A stretch of DNA of 64,000 bases from Cepaea nemoralis. Taxonomy: Eukaryota; Mollusca; Gastropoda; Stylommatophora; Helicidae. The notes below the pieces were generated by a model that had not been told where the DNA came from, made no database searches, and saw only the letters and a program-made list of their open reading frames with translations. Within the stretch, counting starts at the first letter, position 1. Each line of letters begins with the position of its first letter. The stretch spans positions 1 through 64,000 of the forward strand of contig JACEFZ010017701.1 in assembly GCA_014155875.1 (NCBI GenBank), given 5' to 3'. Positions 34,363 to 46,067 of this stretch are shown piece by piece. Made by a program: the position numbers and the translations under genes.

Positions 34363-34535
34363 TTATTTGTGTAACTGTTCTGATGATCAGTGACGACTAC
34401 TGTCGGAATGGATGGCATACTCCGCAAGAACCTTTGAGCAGACGCTGGTGGCAATGGCTGTCCTTGGTCGGTTTTGTTGAAAGTCACGTTCCAATCCTGG
34501 CCAAACTTCTGTAAGTTGCTAATCATCTGTTGAAC
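34363..34535 (-). CDS. NCSTN: nicastrin exon E
   Basis: Fifty-seven codons plus two bases (AA of a split lysine). It runs from VQQMISNLQKFGQDWNVTF to VVVTDHQNSYTN. It contains GQPLPPASAQRFLRSMPSI, closely matching human QSQPLPPSSLQRFLRARNI. The acceptor is caattgcag and the donor AA|gtaggt, giving phase 2 into exon F. Sequons NVT and NKT are present. The exon ends about 40 bases from a SINE in the following intron. Confidence 0.94.
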
Positions 34536-34579
34536 CTGCAATTGTCCAGAGGCACAATCTGTTATATTGTTTGTAGTTA

Positions 34580-34890
34580 GCATAACTATTCTGTGGAAGC
34601 TGCAGAAGAATTATGAGAACGCCTTGGAAGGATAAAAGAATAAAGATATATTGAAAGAAGTTAACTCACAAAGGGAAATGGTTACTTGCTTCAAAAAGTC
34701 CACATTCTTTTGGCATGTCATGGGAAGGGGAAAGCTGCAGTATGTTGTCACAATGGGAAAGGTGGAAGAGAAGAGAGGCGGTGGGAGATAAAAGATGCAT
34801 GAAGAAATAGCAGTATCGGAAGTGATTGGCAGTGCCTGAGATAGAAGGCTGTGGACAGACAAAATCAGCTATGCCACACAGCATGGATTA
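34580..34890 (+). mobile_element. LINE reverse transcriptase C-terminal fragment
   Basis: Non-coding relic matching the 31010-31230 LINE sequence (GTGGAAGCTGCAGA...; CACAATGGGAAAGGTGGAAG). Confidence 0.55.
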
Positions 34891-35274
34891 TAAGAAAAAG
34901 TTAGCATAACAAACCAATGAACACTGGATATGCTTGAAAATTAAACTAGGAAATAGGGATGGGGAGGAAGAGCTTTATAGAGCTTAATCACCAAGGCTTC
35001 TCTTTACCTCCCAAGAGGACATCCTGGCCAGACAACTAGTTTGGTTTATGAAGGGAGAATCAAACAGTCTTCAAACAGTGGAAGATAAACTCTATAAACC
35101 ACTGAGTGAACTGAAAACGACAGTGAAGTTCATTCAAAAGACAAAATTGCAGTTATAGACAAGTTTCACCCTTACAACAGAAGAAGAAGAATCAGTCTTC
35201 TCTGTCATGAAGCCTACAGAACAACAAACTGCACAAAGCAAAACTGCATAAAAGGTAAATGACCCTTTCACAAA

Positions 35275-35855
35275 CCTTGGCCCTTTAACAAGCCTTTTGA
35301 CCCTTTTATGCTCAGTGATCCTTTTACAAGCCATGACCATTTGATACTCTATGACCCATTTACAAGCCTTGACCCTTTTACACTCTATGACCCTTTTACA
35401 TTCTATGACTCTATTACACTCTATGACCCTTTATACACTCTGTGACCCTTTTACACTCTGTGACACTTTTACACTCTATGACCCTTTTACACTCTATGAC
35501 CCTTTACACTCTATGACCATTTTACAAGCTTTGACCCTTTTACACCCTATGAACCTTTTACAAGCTTTGACCCTATTAAATTCTATGACTCTTTTACACT
35601 CTATGAACCTTTTACACACTATGACTCTTTTACACTCTATGACTCTTTTACAAGCCTTGACCTTTTACACTCTATGCCTCTTTTACACTCTATGACCCTT
35701 TTACAAGCTTTGACCCTTTCACACTCAATGATTCTTTTACAAGCCTTGACCCTTTTACACTCCATGACACTTTTACAAACCTTGACCTTTTAAAACTCTA
35801 TGACGCTTTTACACTCTATAACTATTTGACAAGCGTTGACCCTTTTACACTCTGC
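35275..35855. repeat. 18-bp minisatellite
   Basis: Units of TTTTACACTCTATGACCC alternating with TTTTACAAGCCTTGACCC. Not coding. Confidence 0.9.
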
Positions 35856-35976
35856 TATAGAATAAGTGTGAACACTAGTGTCCTAGCGTTTGATCACCAA
35901 GTTTATTCAACACTGTAATATCACTCAGTCGCTCACTGTCTCATCATCCTCTCATTTGGGCGGAAGGTAGAAAGAT

Positions 35977-36140
<164 letters not shown>

Positions 36141-36639
36141 CGACTTGTACAAGAGTGAACTTACATCCCTGTCTGGCCATCTTGGAGTGAACACACAACA
36201 GGAGTTGATTGTCGATATTCACTGCGTCTGGGCTGCTATCGCAGCAAAAGCCTTGTTCAATTCCCTAGCCTGCCGTATAACATGTCGGCTGTCTTAGTTG
36301 ATCTACTAATCTTGATGGTTTGATGTTTCTTAAGCATCTGGATACGCTTTTTGACCTCACTCCAGCAACCTCTCAGCCTAACTGACTGAGAATGCTTTAT
36401 TGCCCCCCACGTCACTTCCGTTATGTCACGTGATGTTTTCTGTCTCTCGTCGCTTGAGTGGTTTCCCTTGGTTGGGCCTCTAGTTCCGTAGTCGATCTAT
36501 TGTCACTATACTTTGTCTATTTGACCGTGCTACATTTTCGTGGTGACTGCTATTCACCTACAACTTTAACTCTTTCATGATCTAGTCTTGTCTACTGTCA
36601 CATGTACCGTGTGACTCCTCGAGTCTTTTCGATACATGG

Positions 36640-36895
36640 CAACCGGGTATTCGGTGCTAGCACCATATTTGTATAGACCAATCGGTACTGGCTGGCTGAT
36701 GTGGTCAGTATCATGCCAAAGCATTTACTTCCCAGGAATGTTCTCATAGCCACTTTAGGCGAGGTGGACATGGAAGCCCAAAGTCGTTTTTTTTTTACAA
36801 ATCTGCCTTGGTGTGGATTCAAACACATGGCCTCCACACTAGTAGACAAGCATGCTGGCCACTGCGCTAACACGGCTATCGAGACCCCTTAAGGG
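36640..36895 (-). mobile_element. SINE-3 copy
   Basis: Head on the minus strand GTGGCCAGCATGCTTGTCTA with box B GTGTTTGAATCC, and the TTTACTTCCCAGGAATGTTC body. Near full length. Confidence 0.6.
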
Positions 36896-36984
36896 TCACT
36901 GCAATTCCCCCATGATGATGGCAGACAAGCAGCACCCACGTCCTGCACTCACCACTTGGAGAACTCACAAACATGTTTGGATGA

Positions 36985-38180
36985 GTCTTTTGCTTGCAAT
37001 AAGGGGTGGAACTCTTTTTTATTTTTATAATAACCACATTTCAAACACTTCTTTTGCTTGCAATAAGGGGTGGAACTCTTTTTTATTTTTATAATAACCA
37101 CATTTCAAACACTTCTTTTGCTTGCAATAAGGGGTGGAACTCTTTTTTATTTTTATAATAACCACATTTCAAACACTTCTTTTGCTTGCAATAAGGGGTG
37201 GAACTCTTTTTTATTGTTATAATAACCATATTTCAAAAACTTCTTTTGCTTACAATAAGGGGTGAAATTCTCGTTCATTGTTATAACCACATTTCAAAAA
37301 CTTCGTTTGCTTGCAATAAGGGGTGAAACTGTTCACTGTTATAACTACATTTCATAAACTTCTTTTGTTTGCATTAACCCTTTACAGGGTGGAACGTCCA
37401 TTTCCATCTGATCGCTCAAACGGGCAGACCTCCCGAGCACGCCCGATACTATTATGCATTGTAAAAACGCGATCTCTCAGCTTTCCGATACTTCCGACGG
37501 CTTCTTTCGCTTTCGCCGATAGCTTGACAACGTGGCTGCCATTTGCAAGCGCCTACTATGAATTTGAACGGACTTTTTTTGATAGTTTTCGGGGTTTTTA
37601 CGCTTAGTTTTTCAAAATGGATTTTGGCAATTCTTCAATTGATAGCCGAGATTTCGCTAAGTTCAATTTAAGTGACATTAAAGGGCACGAAGTTGACTAT
37701 TAATCGGAGCTAGATATCAGTGATCAGCGTTACTTTGCATTAGCAGTCGTGAGTTGGACTTTAAAGAAAGTGATTATGATTCTGAAAATGTGTTTGTAAA
37801 TTGCCGTATAGATGACGGAAAATCACAAACAATAACTGTATTTTGTAAATATTTGTGTTCATATATGGATAACCGGCAACAATCACGTGAGTAACATATT
37901 CTGCATGCTTTTCCCTTTATTGTGTATTGTGTTTATTTAACTAAAATCGGTTGACTAACACCTTATTAGTGATGTTTTTACTAACGCAACCTGAAATTTT
38001 ACCAAACCTGAAAAAATCTTGCCCGTTCAGGGCTAAAAAACGGACAAGCATCTGCCCTGTAAAGGGTTAAGGGGCGGAACTCCTGTTCATTGTTATAGCC
38101 ACATTTCAAAACTTTCTTTTGTTTACATTTAGGGTTGGAGCTCTTGTTCATTGTTATAACCACATTTCAAAAACTGTAAT
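36985..38180. repeat. ~64-bp satellite split by PB3
   Basis: Units CTTCTTTTGCTTGCAATAAG, GGGTGGAACTCTTTTTTATT and ATAATAACCACATTTCAAAC at 36985-37373, resuming at 38071-38180. Confidence 0.9.
37378..38066 (+). mobile_element. piggyBac-like element PB3
   Basis: Inverted ends CCCTTTACAGGG and CCCTGTAAAGGG are perfect over 12 bp and flanked by TTAA (37374-37377 and 38067-38070). It contains the same acidic N-terminal trace as PB2 (about 37617-37700, then TAA) and no transposase core. It inserted into a ~64-bp satellite that continues on both sides. Confidence 0.88.
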
Positions 38181-38264
38181 TCTGCCCTAACACTGTTTAT
38201 TCAAGATGTCACTATACATTCTCATATTCTCTTGTGGATGTGCGCACATTCATATGTGCATGCA

Positions 38265-38400
38265 CAAGTAGGCAGGCAGACAGACAGGGAGGCAGGCAGA
38301 CAGACAGGGAGGCAGGCAGACAGACAGGGAGGCAAGCAGACAGACAGGGAGGCAAGCACACAGAGAGGGAAGCAGGCAGGGAGGCTGACAGGCAGGCAGC
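38265..38400. repeat. GGCAGGCAGACAGACAGGGA array
   Basis: 20-bp purine-rich units, about six. Confidence 0.88.
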
Positions 38401-38529
38401 TGGGAGGTAGGTAAAACTGTGCGTGTGTGTGTGTGTGCACACGTGCATGAGTGAGTGTATGCATAAATACACAGATATTTACAAACAGAAAACACACATA
38501 AACTGTTCTCCCTTCGCTCACATTATGTC

Positions 38530-38592
38530 ACCCACACACTCACTCACTCACTCACATTTTGAAACAAGAAAACAACATGCACACATCACTCC

Positions 38593-38624
<32 letters not shown>

Positions 38625-38700
38625 TCATGCACACTCTCACAAACACCAAGAGAGAGAAGAGAGAGAGAGAAAGAAAAGAGAGAGACAGAGCAAACTACAC
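38530..38700. repeat. CACT, CT and GA microsatellites
   Basis: CACACTCACTCACT, (CT)n and AGAGAGAGA blocks ending about 15 bases from the exon D donor. Confidence 0.85.
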
Positions 38701-38714
38701 CATATAACCCTCAC

Positions 38715-38933
38715 CTTAACTGACTCATTGCTGTTGAGTCCATCAACATGAGCCCAAAGTCCTCCGCCATCGTCACGAAGGCCGACCTGGTTGAGTTCCA
38801 GAATTTGGTCCAGGTGATCTAAGTTGATACGATGTAGATAGCGGTCAGACGTTGAGTCATCATACTCCTGGGGGAACTTGCCAAGGTTCATATCGTACAC
38901 CATACGACTTGAACCAATGTAATCAAATGACTC
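38715..38933 (-). CDS. NCSTN: nicastrin exon D with DYIGS motif
   Basis: Seventy-three codons, phase 0 at both ends. It opens ESFDYIGSSRMVYDM, the diagnostic nicastrin DYIGS motif. The leading glutamate and the tyrosine correspond to human Glu333 and Tyr337, residues studied for substrate recognition and complex maturation. It closes with NSNESVK, as in human KNESVRN. Between them is an insert of about 15 residues relative to human (region EYDDSTSDRYLHRIN). The acceptor is cttattttacag and the donor AAG|gtgagg. The intron on its 5' side holds the nested LINE and LTR elements; the one on its 3' side begins with a CT-rich tract. Confidence 0.95.
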
Positions 38934-39067
38934 CTGTAAAATAAGAAGAGGGCTTTGTGCAGAATTTTAACTGTAAGATAAATAGGTCTTTGTGCAGAAC
39001 TTTCATTTCATTGGCACCTTTCCGTCTTGACAGACGATAGTTTGGTACATTGTGCTTTAAAAAGGCT

Positions 39068-40530
39068 TAATAACTACGATCCATGGCGGTGGCGAGTGTG
39101 GCTGGTAAGGCCAATTCTTGCTGCAAATGTTTGCCCACAGTAGGTGCATGTGAAAACATGGTCATTTCCACCATTTTGCACCATCTTACGTCTCTCACGC
39201 TCTGTGTGTGCTTTATCTGCAATCATTTTCTCCTTTGTCTGTATTCCGTTTCTGATAGTTGCCCTCCATGCAACACGTTCAGCGGCGACGTGCTCCCAAT
39301 GTGCATTATCAATGCCTGTATCAATCATGTCCCGCTTACACACATCTTTGTATCGTAGTAGAGGCCGACCCTGAGATCTCCTACCCGTCTGTAATTCACC
39401 AAAAAAAGATGTCCTTTGGTATTCTACCATCATCCATCCTCCTAACGTGTCCTATCCATCTAAGTCTACGAAGACTGAGCATGGAATACACCGTCACACA
39501 ACCTGATCTTTCCAATACTTCAGTATTTGTGATTTTGTCTTGCCACTTAATACCAAGTATTCTTCGTAGACACCGCATATGAAAGCTGTTTAAACGTTTC
39601 TCTTGGCATGAGTAAGTTGTCCAGGTTTCACTGCCATAAAGAAGAGTACTAAGGACACAGGCTTGGTAGACAAGGACTTTTGTTTTGGCAGTAAGCTTCC
39701 TGTTCTCCCAGACTCTTTTTGCTAACATGTTCATTGTTGTTGCTGCCTTGCCAATCCTGATGTTGATTTCCTGATCGAGGGATAATTTGCTATTTACCTC
39801 TGATCCTAGATATGTAAAATGGTCTACTATCTCCAGTTCGGCTTCGTCAATAAAGATTGATGGTACACCATGTGCACCTTGTGACATAATCTGTGTCTTC
39901 TTTTTGTTAATTGTTAAACCAAATTCAGAACAAACATTGGAGAATGCAGATAGTAGATGTTGTAATTCTTCCTCAGAGGCATCATCCGCAAAAAGCAACT
40001 CTCTGATTAGTACCCTGCTAATTTTGGTCTTGACCTTCAATCTCTGAGCATTACAGAGGCCACCATCTGAGCGTGAGTGAATGTATATACCATCATCCTG
40101 ATCACGAAAGGCATATTTCAGTAGAAGTGAAAAGTATATCCCAAAGAGGGTGGGGGCCAGCACACAGCCTTGCTTAACTCCACTCTTGATTTCAAACTCT
40201 TCTGAAGTTGAGCCATCAAACTTGATTATACCCTTCAAGCCTGTGTGGAACGATTCCACAATGGACAGAAGAGTTGGTGGGCAGCCAATCTTCTTTAGTG
40301 CTTTGAACAGACCCTCACGACTGACCAAATCGAATGCCTTTGTGAGGTCGATGAAGGCAATAAACAGTGGCTGATTTTGTTCCCAGCATTTTTCTTGCAT
40401 CTGTCGCAATGAGAATATCATATCAATGGTAGACCAGTTCTGACGGAAGCCACACTGTGATTCGGTGTAGACTTGATCTCCCAGGACTTGAAGTCTGTGC
40501 AGGACAATTCTGACAAATACTTTCCCAACA
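39068..40530 (-). pseudogene. LINE-A reverse transcriptase core and C2H2 C-terminus
   Basis: Continues the same reading frame beyond the LTR insertion with VGKVFVRIVLHRLQ. Visible RT motifs: FIAFIDLTKAFD (motif A), GVKQGCVLAPTLF (motif B), LLFADDA (motif C), then YLGSEV and the C-terminal LRWIGHVRRMDDGRIPKD. A one-base shift in a run of seven A near 39405 moves the frame. The end (39074-39433) has a C-x2-C-x12-H-x2-H zinc finger, common at the C-terminus of some LINE proteins and possibly used for target binding. Confidence 0.87.
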
Positions 40531-40534
40531 ATAC

Positions 40535-40973
40535 TGTCAGGATCTTCTATTAGGCTCGTTGGCTAACACATGTGAGACAGTACAAGTACAACGTAATTCG
40601 ACGTAAGACATAGCAACACAAGTTCAATGGATTTATTACCACATTAAATACATAACAATAGTTACAGCAATGTACAACATATAACTCACAACCACAATAC
40701 AGCTCATAGGTCTGACGCACACGATATCAGTCGTTCAGCTCACAACCACGGAGATTCACACAAACGCCTTGCTCTCGACACACACGTCCGTTCAGATGTC
40801 CAGTCCCAGCTTGGTCTGAGATTAACACACACACTGTCCACTCCCCCCGGGGGGGTCACGTGGCTTTGCGTGCGTCTGTCGTCAGCGCTGGCGCGTGTCA
40901 GGAAAGAATCTCGCCACCCGACAACTCTTGTCCGCCGGTGCCGTAACGATTTGCTGCACACTTAGGCTCTGAC
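40535..40973 (-). repeat. 3' LTR copy (outer, ~439 bp)
   Basis: Third copy of the LTR, bordering the true continuation of LINE-A. It has several homopolymer differences (for example around 40848-40857) and a deletion at its TGTCAG end compared with the clean copy. Confidence 0.85.
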
Positions 40974-43063
40974 TCCCCGGGGGTTTACTTAAATGAAAGA
41001 TGCCATCTTTCATTCATGATGTATTATATACGGGGGTGTGTTTTTTTCATGTCAGAGCTACTCTTTCCCAGTGTTATGCATGAAATAATATAAGGGATAG
41101 AAATATATCACAAAAAATGTAAGTTGTATTGACATGACAAATGAAGTACATTTTTTAAAACAATTCAGGTTTCATCCCCCTGATGCCTGGTTACCTTCAT
41201 TGCAATAATACCCAGTCAGATCAGTAGCACCAGCTTCCGCATCTACCTCGCAGCTATTTTAAAAAAAAGTAAAAATATGAATTGTTTGGCAAAAACATCT
41301 AGCCAGACTGAAATACGGCTTTGTATTAGTCGTATTAAACACTTAAACTCTGCCTCATTTGGGCAGGAGCTCTTATGTTGGTTTTTCATGTTGGCAGCTC
41401 TATGACATGCTTGGTGGGCGCCCACCTGCTGTGCCAAAAATTTTGAGCAACAAAAGTCTATCTATACAATATACATCAATGAATATGTTCAAATTTTGGC
41501 CCTTGATGTAATTCACAAATCAAGGGAAATAATTTTTTACATTTAAAAATTTCCCTACTACAATAAATTTTTTATTTCTTTGCGTCATTGCTTGACGTTC
41601 TTCATATTAACGAGAAAAAGTCGGTAATATGAATACATTAATCAAGATATATTCTAAGATTACATAATCAAATAATAAGTACCCAATTTGGGATATATAT
41701 TTTTTAGATTCGAAAAGGGTTTTACAAGTGTCATAAATTTTTGGAATTTGTCATAGTCTGCTAATTATGTTATACTTTTTTTAAAATTTTACCGGAAATG
41801 CACACAAAAGAAAAAATTTTTTTGTGTTACATTTCTGAACACAAAAAGATCCGGGTTTTTTTCGGAAAGGATAGTAAATGTTCTCACAGTTCGTGTCTGA
41901 TGTTATAGTATACAACGGATTATGATGGAATGTTCTTATTTCCGATGTGTTCACACGTCGAACGTTGGATCACATTCGCTTAGGGTGATGTAGGAGTCAA
42001 TGTTCGGTCCACATTTGCACATGTTAAATATCACGGTGAAAAAAAATCACCCCCAAATGTCACAATGGTAAGTTCGCTTTTGATAATTGTTAAGCGGGTT
42101 TTTGACACTGTTGTTGGGGTCTATATACAATTAATATCGTTCTCATTCTAACACACACACTGTCCACTGCCTCCCGTGGGGTCACGTGGGTTTGCGTGCG
42201 TCGTACCCCAAATGAAATTTTGGTAACCATGCCCCTTTGAAGGCTTCACTGTATCAGTGCTGTCTGATACTAGGTAGTAGTAGTAGAACGTCCTTCCAGG
42301 TGTCATGTTTTTTTGTTAATTTGCTATTTACCTCTGATCCTAGATATGTAAAATGGTCTACTATCTCCAGTTCGGCTTCGTCAATAAAGATTGATGGTAC
42401 ACCATGTGCACCTTGTGACATAATCTGTGTCTTCTTTTTGTTAATTGTTAAACCAAATCAGAACAAACATTGGGAATGCAGATAGTAATGTTGTAATTCT
42501 TCCTCAGAGGCATCATCCGCAAAAGCAACTCTCTGATTAGTACCCCTGCTAATTTTGGTCTTGACCTTCAATCTCTGAGCATTACAGAGGCCACCATCTG
42601 AGCGTGAGTGAATGTATATACCATCATCCTGATCACGAAAGGCATATTTCAGTAGAAGTGAAAAGTATATCCCAAAGAGGGTGGGGGCCAGCACACAGCC
42701 TTGCTTAACTCCACTCTTGATTTCAAACTCTTCTGAAGTTGAGCCATCAAACTTGATTATACCCTTCAGCCTGTGTGGACGATTCCACAATGGACAGAAG
42801 AGTTGGTGGCAGCCAATCTTCTTTAGTGCTTTGAACAGACCCTCACGACTGACCAATCGAATGCCTTTGTGAGGTCGATGAAGGCAATAAACAGTGGCTG
42901 ATTTTGTTCCCAGCATTTTTCTTGCATCTGTCGCAATGAGAATATCATATCAATGGTAGACCAGTTCTGACGGAAGCCACACTGTGATTCGGTGTAGACT
43001 TGATCTCCCAGGACTTGAAGTCTGTGCAGGACAATTCTGACAAATACTTTTCCCCAACAATAC

Positions 43064-43506
43064 TGTCAGGATCTTCTATTAGGCTCGTTGGCTAACACAT
43101 GTGAGACAGTACAAGTACAACGTAATTCGACGTAAGGACATAGCAACACAAGTTCAATGGATTTATTACCACATTAAATACATAACATAGTTACAGCAAT
43201 GTACAACATATACTCACAACCACAATACAGCTCATAGGTCTGACGCACACGATATCAGTCCGTTCAGCTCACAACCACGGAGAGTTCACACAAACGCCTT
43301 GCTCTCAGACACACACGTCCGTTCAGATGTCCAGTCCCAGCTTGGTCTGAGATTAACACACACACTGTCCACTGCCTCCCTGGGGTCACGTGGCTTTGCG
43401 TGCGTCTGTCGTCAGCGCTGGTCGCGTGTCAGGTAAGAATCTCCAGCCGACAACTCTTGTCCGCCGGGTGCCGTAACGATGTTGCTGCACACTTAGGGCT
43501 CTGACA
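43064..43506 (-). repeat. 3' LTR copy (middle, 443 bp)
   Basis: Has the same ends as the 48518-48962 LTR and is preceded on the minus strand by a GGGGAGAA tract typical of a polypurine tract. It is followed by LINE-A sequence duplicated from the 40.5 kb junction, including the AATAC duplication at 43059-43063. Confidence 0.85.
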
Positions 43507-44775
43507 TTCTCCCCGGGTACTTCAATGAAGATGCCATCTTTCATTCATGATGGTATGTATATACTGGGGTAGTGTTAATTTCATGTCAGAGACTACTCTT
43601 TCCTTCCAGTGTTATGCATGAAAATACATATAAGGCATAGAAATATATACACAAAAAATGTAAGTTGTATTGACATGACAAATGAAGTACAATTTTAACA
43701 CAATTCAGGTTTCATGCCCCCTGATGCCTGGTTACCTTCATTGCAATAATACCCAGTCAGATCAGTAGCACCAGCTTCATCACGCATCTACCTCGCAGCT
43801 ATTTGAAAAAAAAAGTAATAATAGTCTTGGTTTTGCAACAACCATCTAGCCAGACTGAAATACGGCTTTGTATTAGTCGTATTAAACACTTAAACTCTGG
43901 TCCCTCATTTGGTCAGGAGCTCTTATGTTGGTTTGCAATGTTGGCAGCTCTATGACATGCTTGGTGACGCCTACCTGCTTGTGCCAAACATTTGAGCAAC
44001 AAAAATGTCTATCTATACAATATACATCAATGAATATGTTTTCAAATTATGGCCCTTGATGTAATTCACAAATGCAAGGGAAGTAATTTTGACATTTAAG
44101 AAATTCCATACATTACAATAATTATTTAATTTCTTAGCGTCATTGCTTGACGTTTCTTCATATTAACGAGAAAAAGTCGGTAATATGAATACATTAATCA
44201 GATATAATTCTAAGATTACAACTAATCAAAATAAATAAGTACCCAATTGGTATATTATAGTTTTATAGATTCGAAAGGATTTTACAAGTGTCCATAAATT
44301 TTTGGAAATTTGTACATAGTCTGCTAATTATGTTATACTTTTTAAATTATACCGGAAATGCACACGAAACGAAAAATTTGGTTGATGTTACATTTTCTGA
44401 ACACAAATGATCCGGTTTTATTTCGGAACGGATAGTAGAATGTTCTCAACAGTTCGTGTCTGATGTTATAGTATGACAACGGATTATGATGGAATGTTCT
44501 TATTTCCGATGTGTTCACACGTCGAACGATTTGGATCACATTCGCTGTAGAGGTGATGTAGGAGTCAATGTTCGGTTCCACATTTGCACATGTTAAAATA
44601 TCACGGTGAAAAAAAATCACCCACAAATGTCACAATGGTAAAGTTCGCTTTGATAATTGTTAAAGCGTTTGTGACACTGTTGTTGGTGTCTATATACAAT
44701 TAATATCGTTCTCATTCTAACACACACACTGTCCACTGCCTCCCGTGGGGTCACGTGGCTTTGCGTGCGTCTGTA

Positions 44776-45060
44776 CCCCAAAAATGATATTTCTTGGTAA
44801 GCCATGCTCACCTTTGAAGGCTTCACTGTTAGTCAGTGCTGTCTGATACTAGGTAGTAGTAGTAGAACGTCCTGTCCAGGTGTCAAATGTTATAGTTCCG
44901 TCGTTGTCTCTGTATGGACACAGATGTCGTCAGTATAGTGAATGATATTAGGAATGTCAGATAGGAGGAGTCGTATAGCAGACAAGGTCAGTCTGGAGTT
45001 AATGGATCTAAGGATATAGAGTGGGTTACGGTTAAAATCTTCCAAAAGGATTTTCAAATT
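44776..45060 (-). pseudogene. reverse transcriptase fragment (YTDD box) of the LTR element
   Basis: A short piece shows RLLLSDIPNIIHYTDDICVH (catalytic Y-x-D-D) and, in a shifted frame, LTVKPSK and YQEISFLGY, typical of Gypsy-type RT palm and thumb. It then joins a fragment identical to part of the LTR (about 44715-44775). Sequence before and after this in pol is missing, so internal deletions are inferred. Confidence 0.65.
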
Positions 45061-45756
45061 TCATGTTGAGATCATTTTGAGTGCTATCTCCAAACCTGCA
45101 CTCGTACATGTGTGTATACATTCAATAGTTCAAACAATAATATACACCATGTATAGTTGTGAAAATGTAATCGTGCATGTTTGTATGATCTTTTGCAATA
45201 TGTGTATATTTTCCAAAATATGTAGGGTAATTTGTTGCTGATTTTTGTCAGTAATTCCACCGACTGATGTTTTTACATTGTTCAGCATAGGTATTCGTAT
45301 GCGTTGATTTAACATAGAGCTTCTGAGTGGCAGTAACAAAATTTGGTTCAACAGTAATGACATAAGTAACAAAGTCTGCTGGTTTGTCATGAGTAATATC
45401 ATCTGTGTTGTGTCAATGATGATGTGGAAATATAACTGTTTGTGAAGACATTTGTTTTGTATTTACAAATCAGTAGTGCAAGTATAACTATCCACTGTGT
45501 GCACTTGGTTTATGTCTGTAGTTAACAGAGAGTATAGGAGGTATAGTATATACCATGATGATTTGTGATCTTTCCACGCTGTTGTGAACTGTTTGTTTTC
45601 TGCACCTTTTTCTTTGTGCTGATACACACCAGTTTCTGTTTCTTCTTGTTCTGAGATGGTAATCACGTTGGTATGGTGTGGTAATCTTGGTCTGTTCATC
45701 ATGTTGTTGTATGATGAGTGGGGTAGTTAAGGTAGTATTTGTTGTGGTGTTAACTT

Positions 45757-46060
45757 TTTTGCCTTGTGTGAGGTTTGGACTCTATGTAATCTGTCACATT
45801 TAATACATTTCCAATTAATAAATCACAACATGGATTGTCTAATAAAGCACAAGTTACTCTGCCTGATAGGAAAGGTGATTTTATATTGGCCCATGCCATG
45901 GGATATTTCTCTACTGTCCCTGAAACAGTTTTGCAATAGATGTACTCATCTAGGTAGTCTTTAGGATCAGCTAAGGTCTTTCGAAGACCGATAAGACAGG
46001 ACCCTGTGTCGCGTACACATGTGCATACTGTGTCATTGATGTAACCTTTATGGGAATGTT
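45757..46060 (-). pseudogene. retropepsin-like aspartic protease remnant
   Basis: Reading the minus strand just after gag, a frame shows CVRDTGSCLIGLRKTL (the active-site DTG at 46002-46010) and then DPKDYLDEYIYC, GTVEKYPMAWANI and DLLIGNVLNV before a stop near 45757. The DTG and the D-L-L-I-G-N motif are the two signatures of retroelement proteases. It is in a different frame from gag, and no RT directly follows it. Confidence 0.75.
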
Positions 46061-46067
46061 AATTTTC

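Larger units (their letters stand above)
39785..44885. repeat. direct duplication of ~2.5 kb (LINE-A piece plus LTR plus internal sequence)
   Basis: The block 39785-42300 is repeated in order at 42312-44885: LINE-A RT piece, LTR, then LTR-element internal DNA. The join at about 42300 jumps from internal LTR-element sequence back into LINE-A. The copies differ mainly by one-base insertions and deletions at short homopolymers. The second LINE piece (42312-43059) has about ten, which break its frame. See findings: probably an assembly or unpolished long-read artefact. Confidence 0.8.

Noticed and set aside
39083..39582. Plus-strand open frames over LINE-A
   Set aside because: They are antisense shadows of the reverse transcriptase frame.
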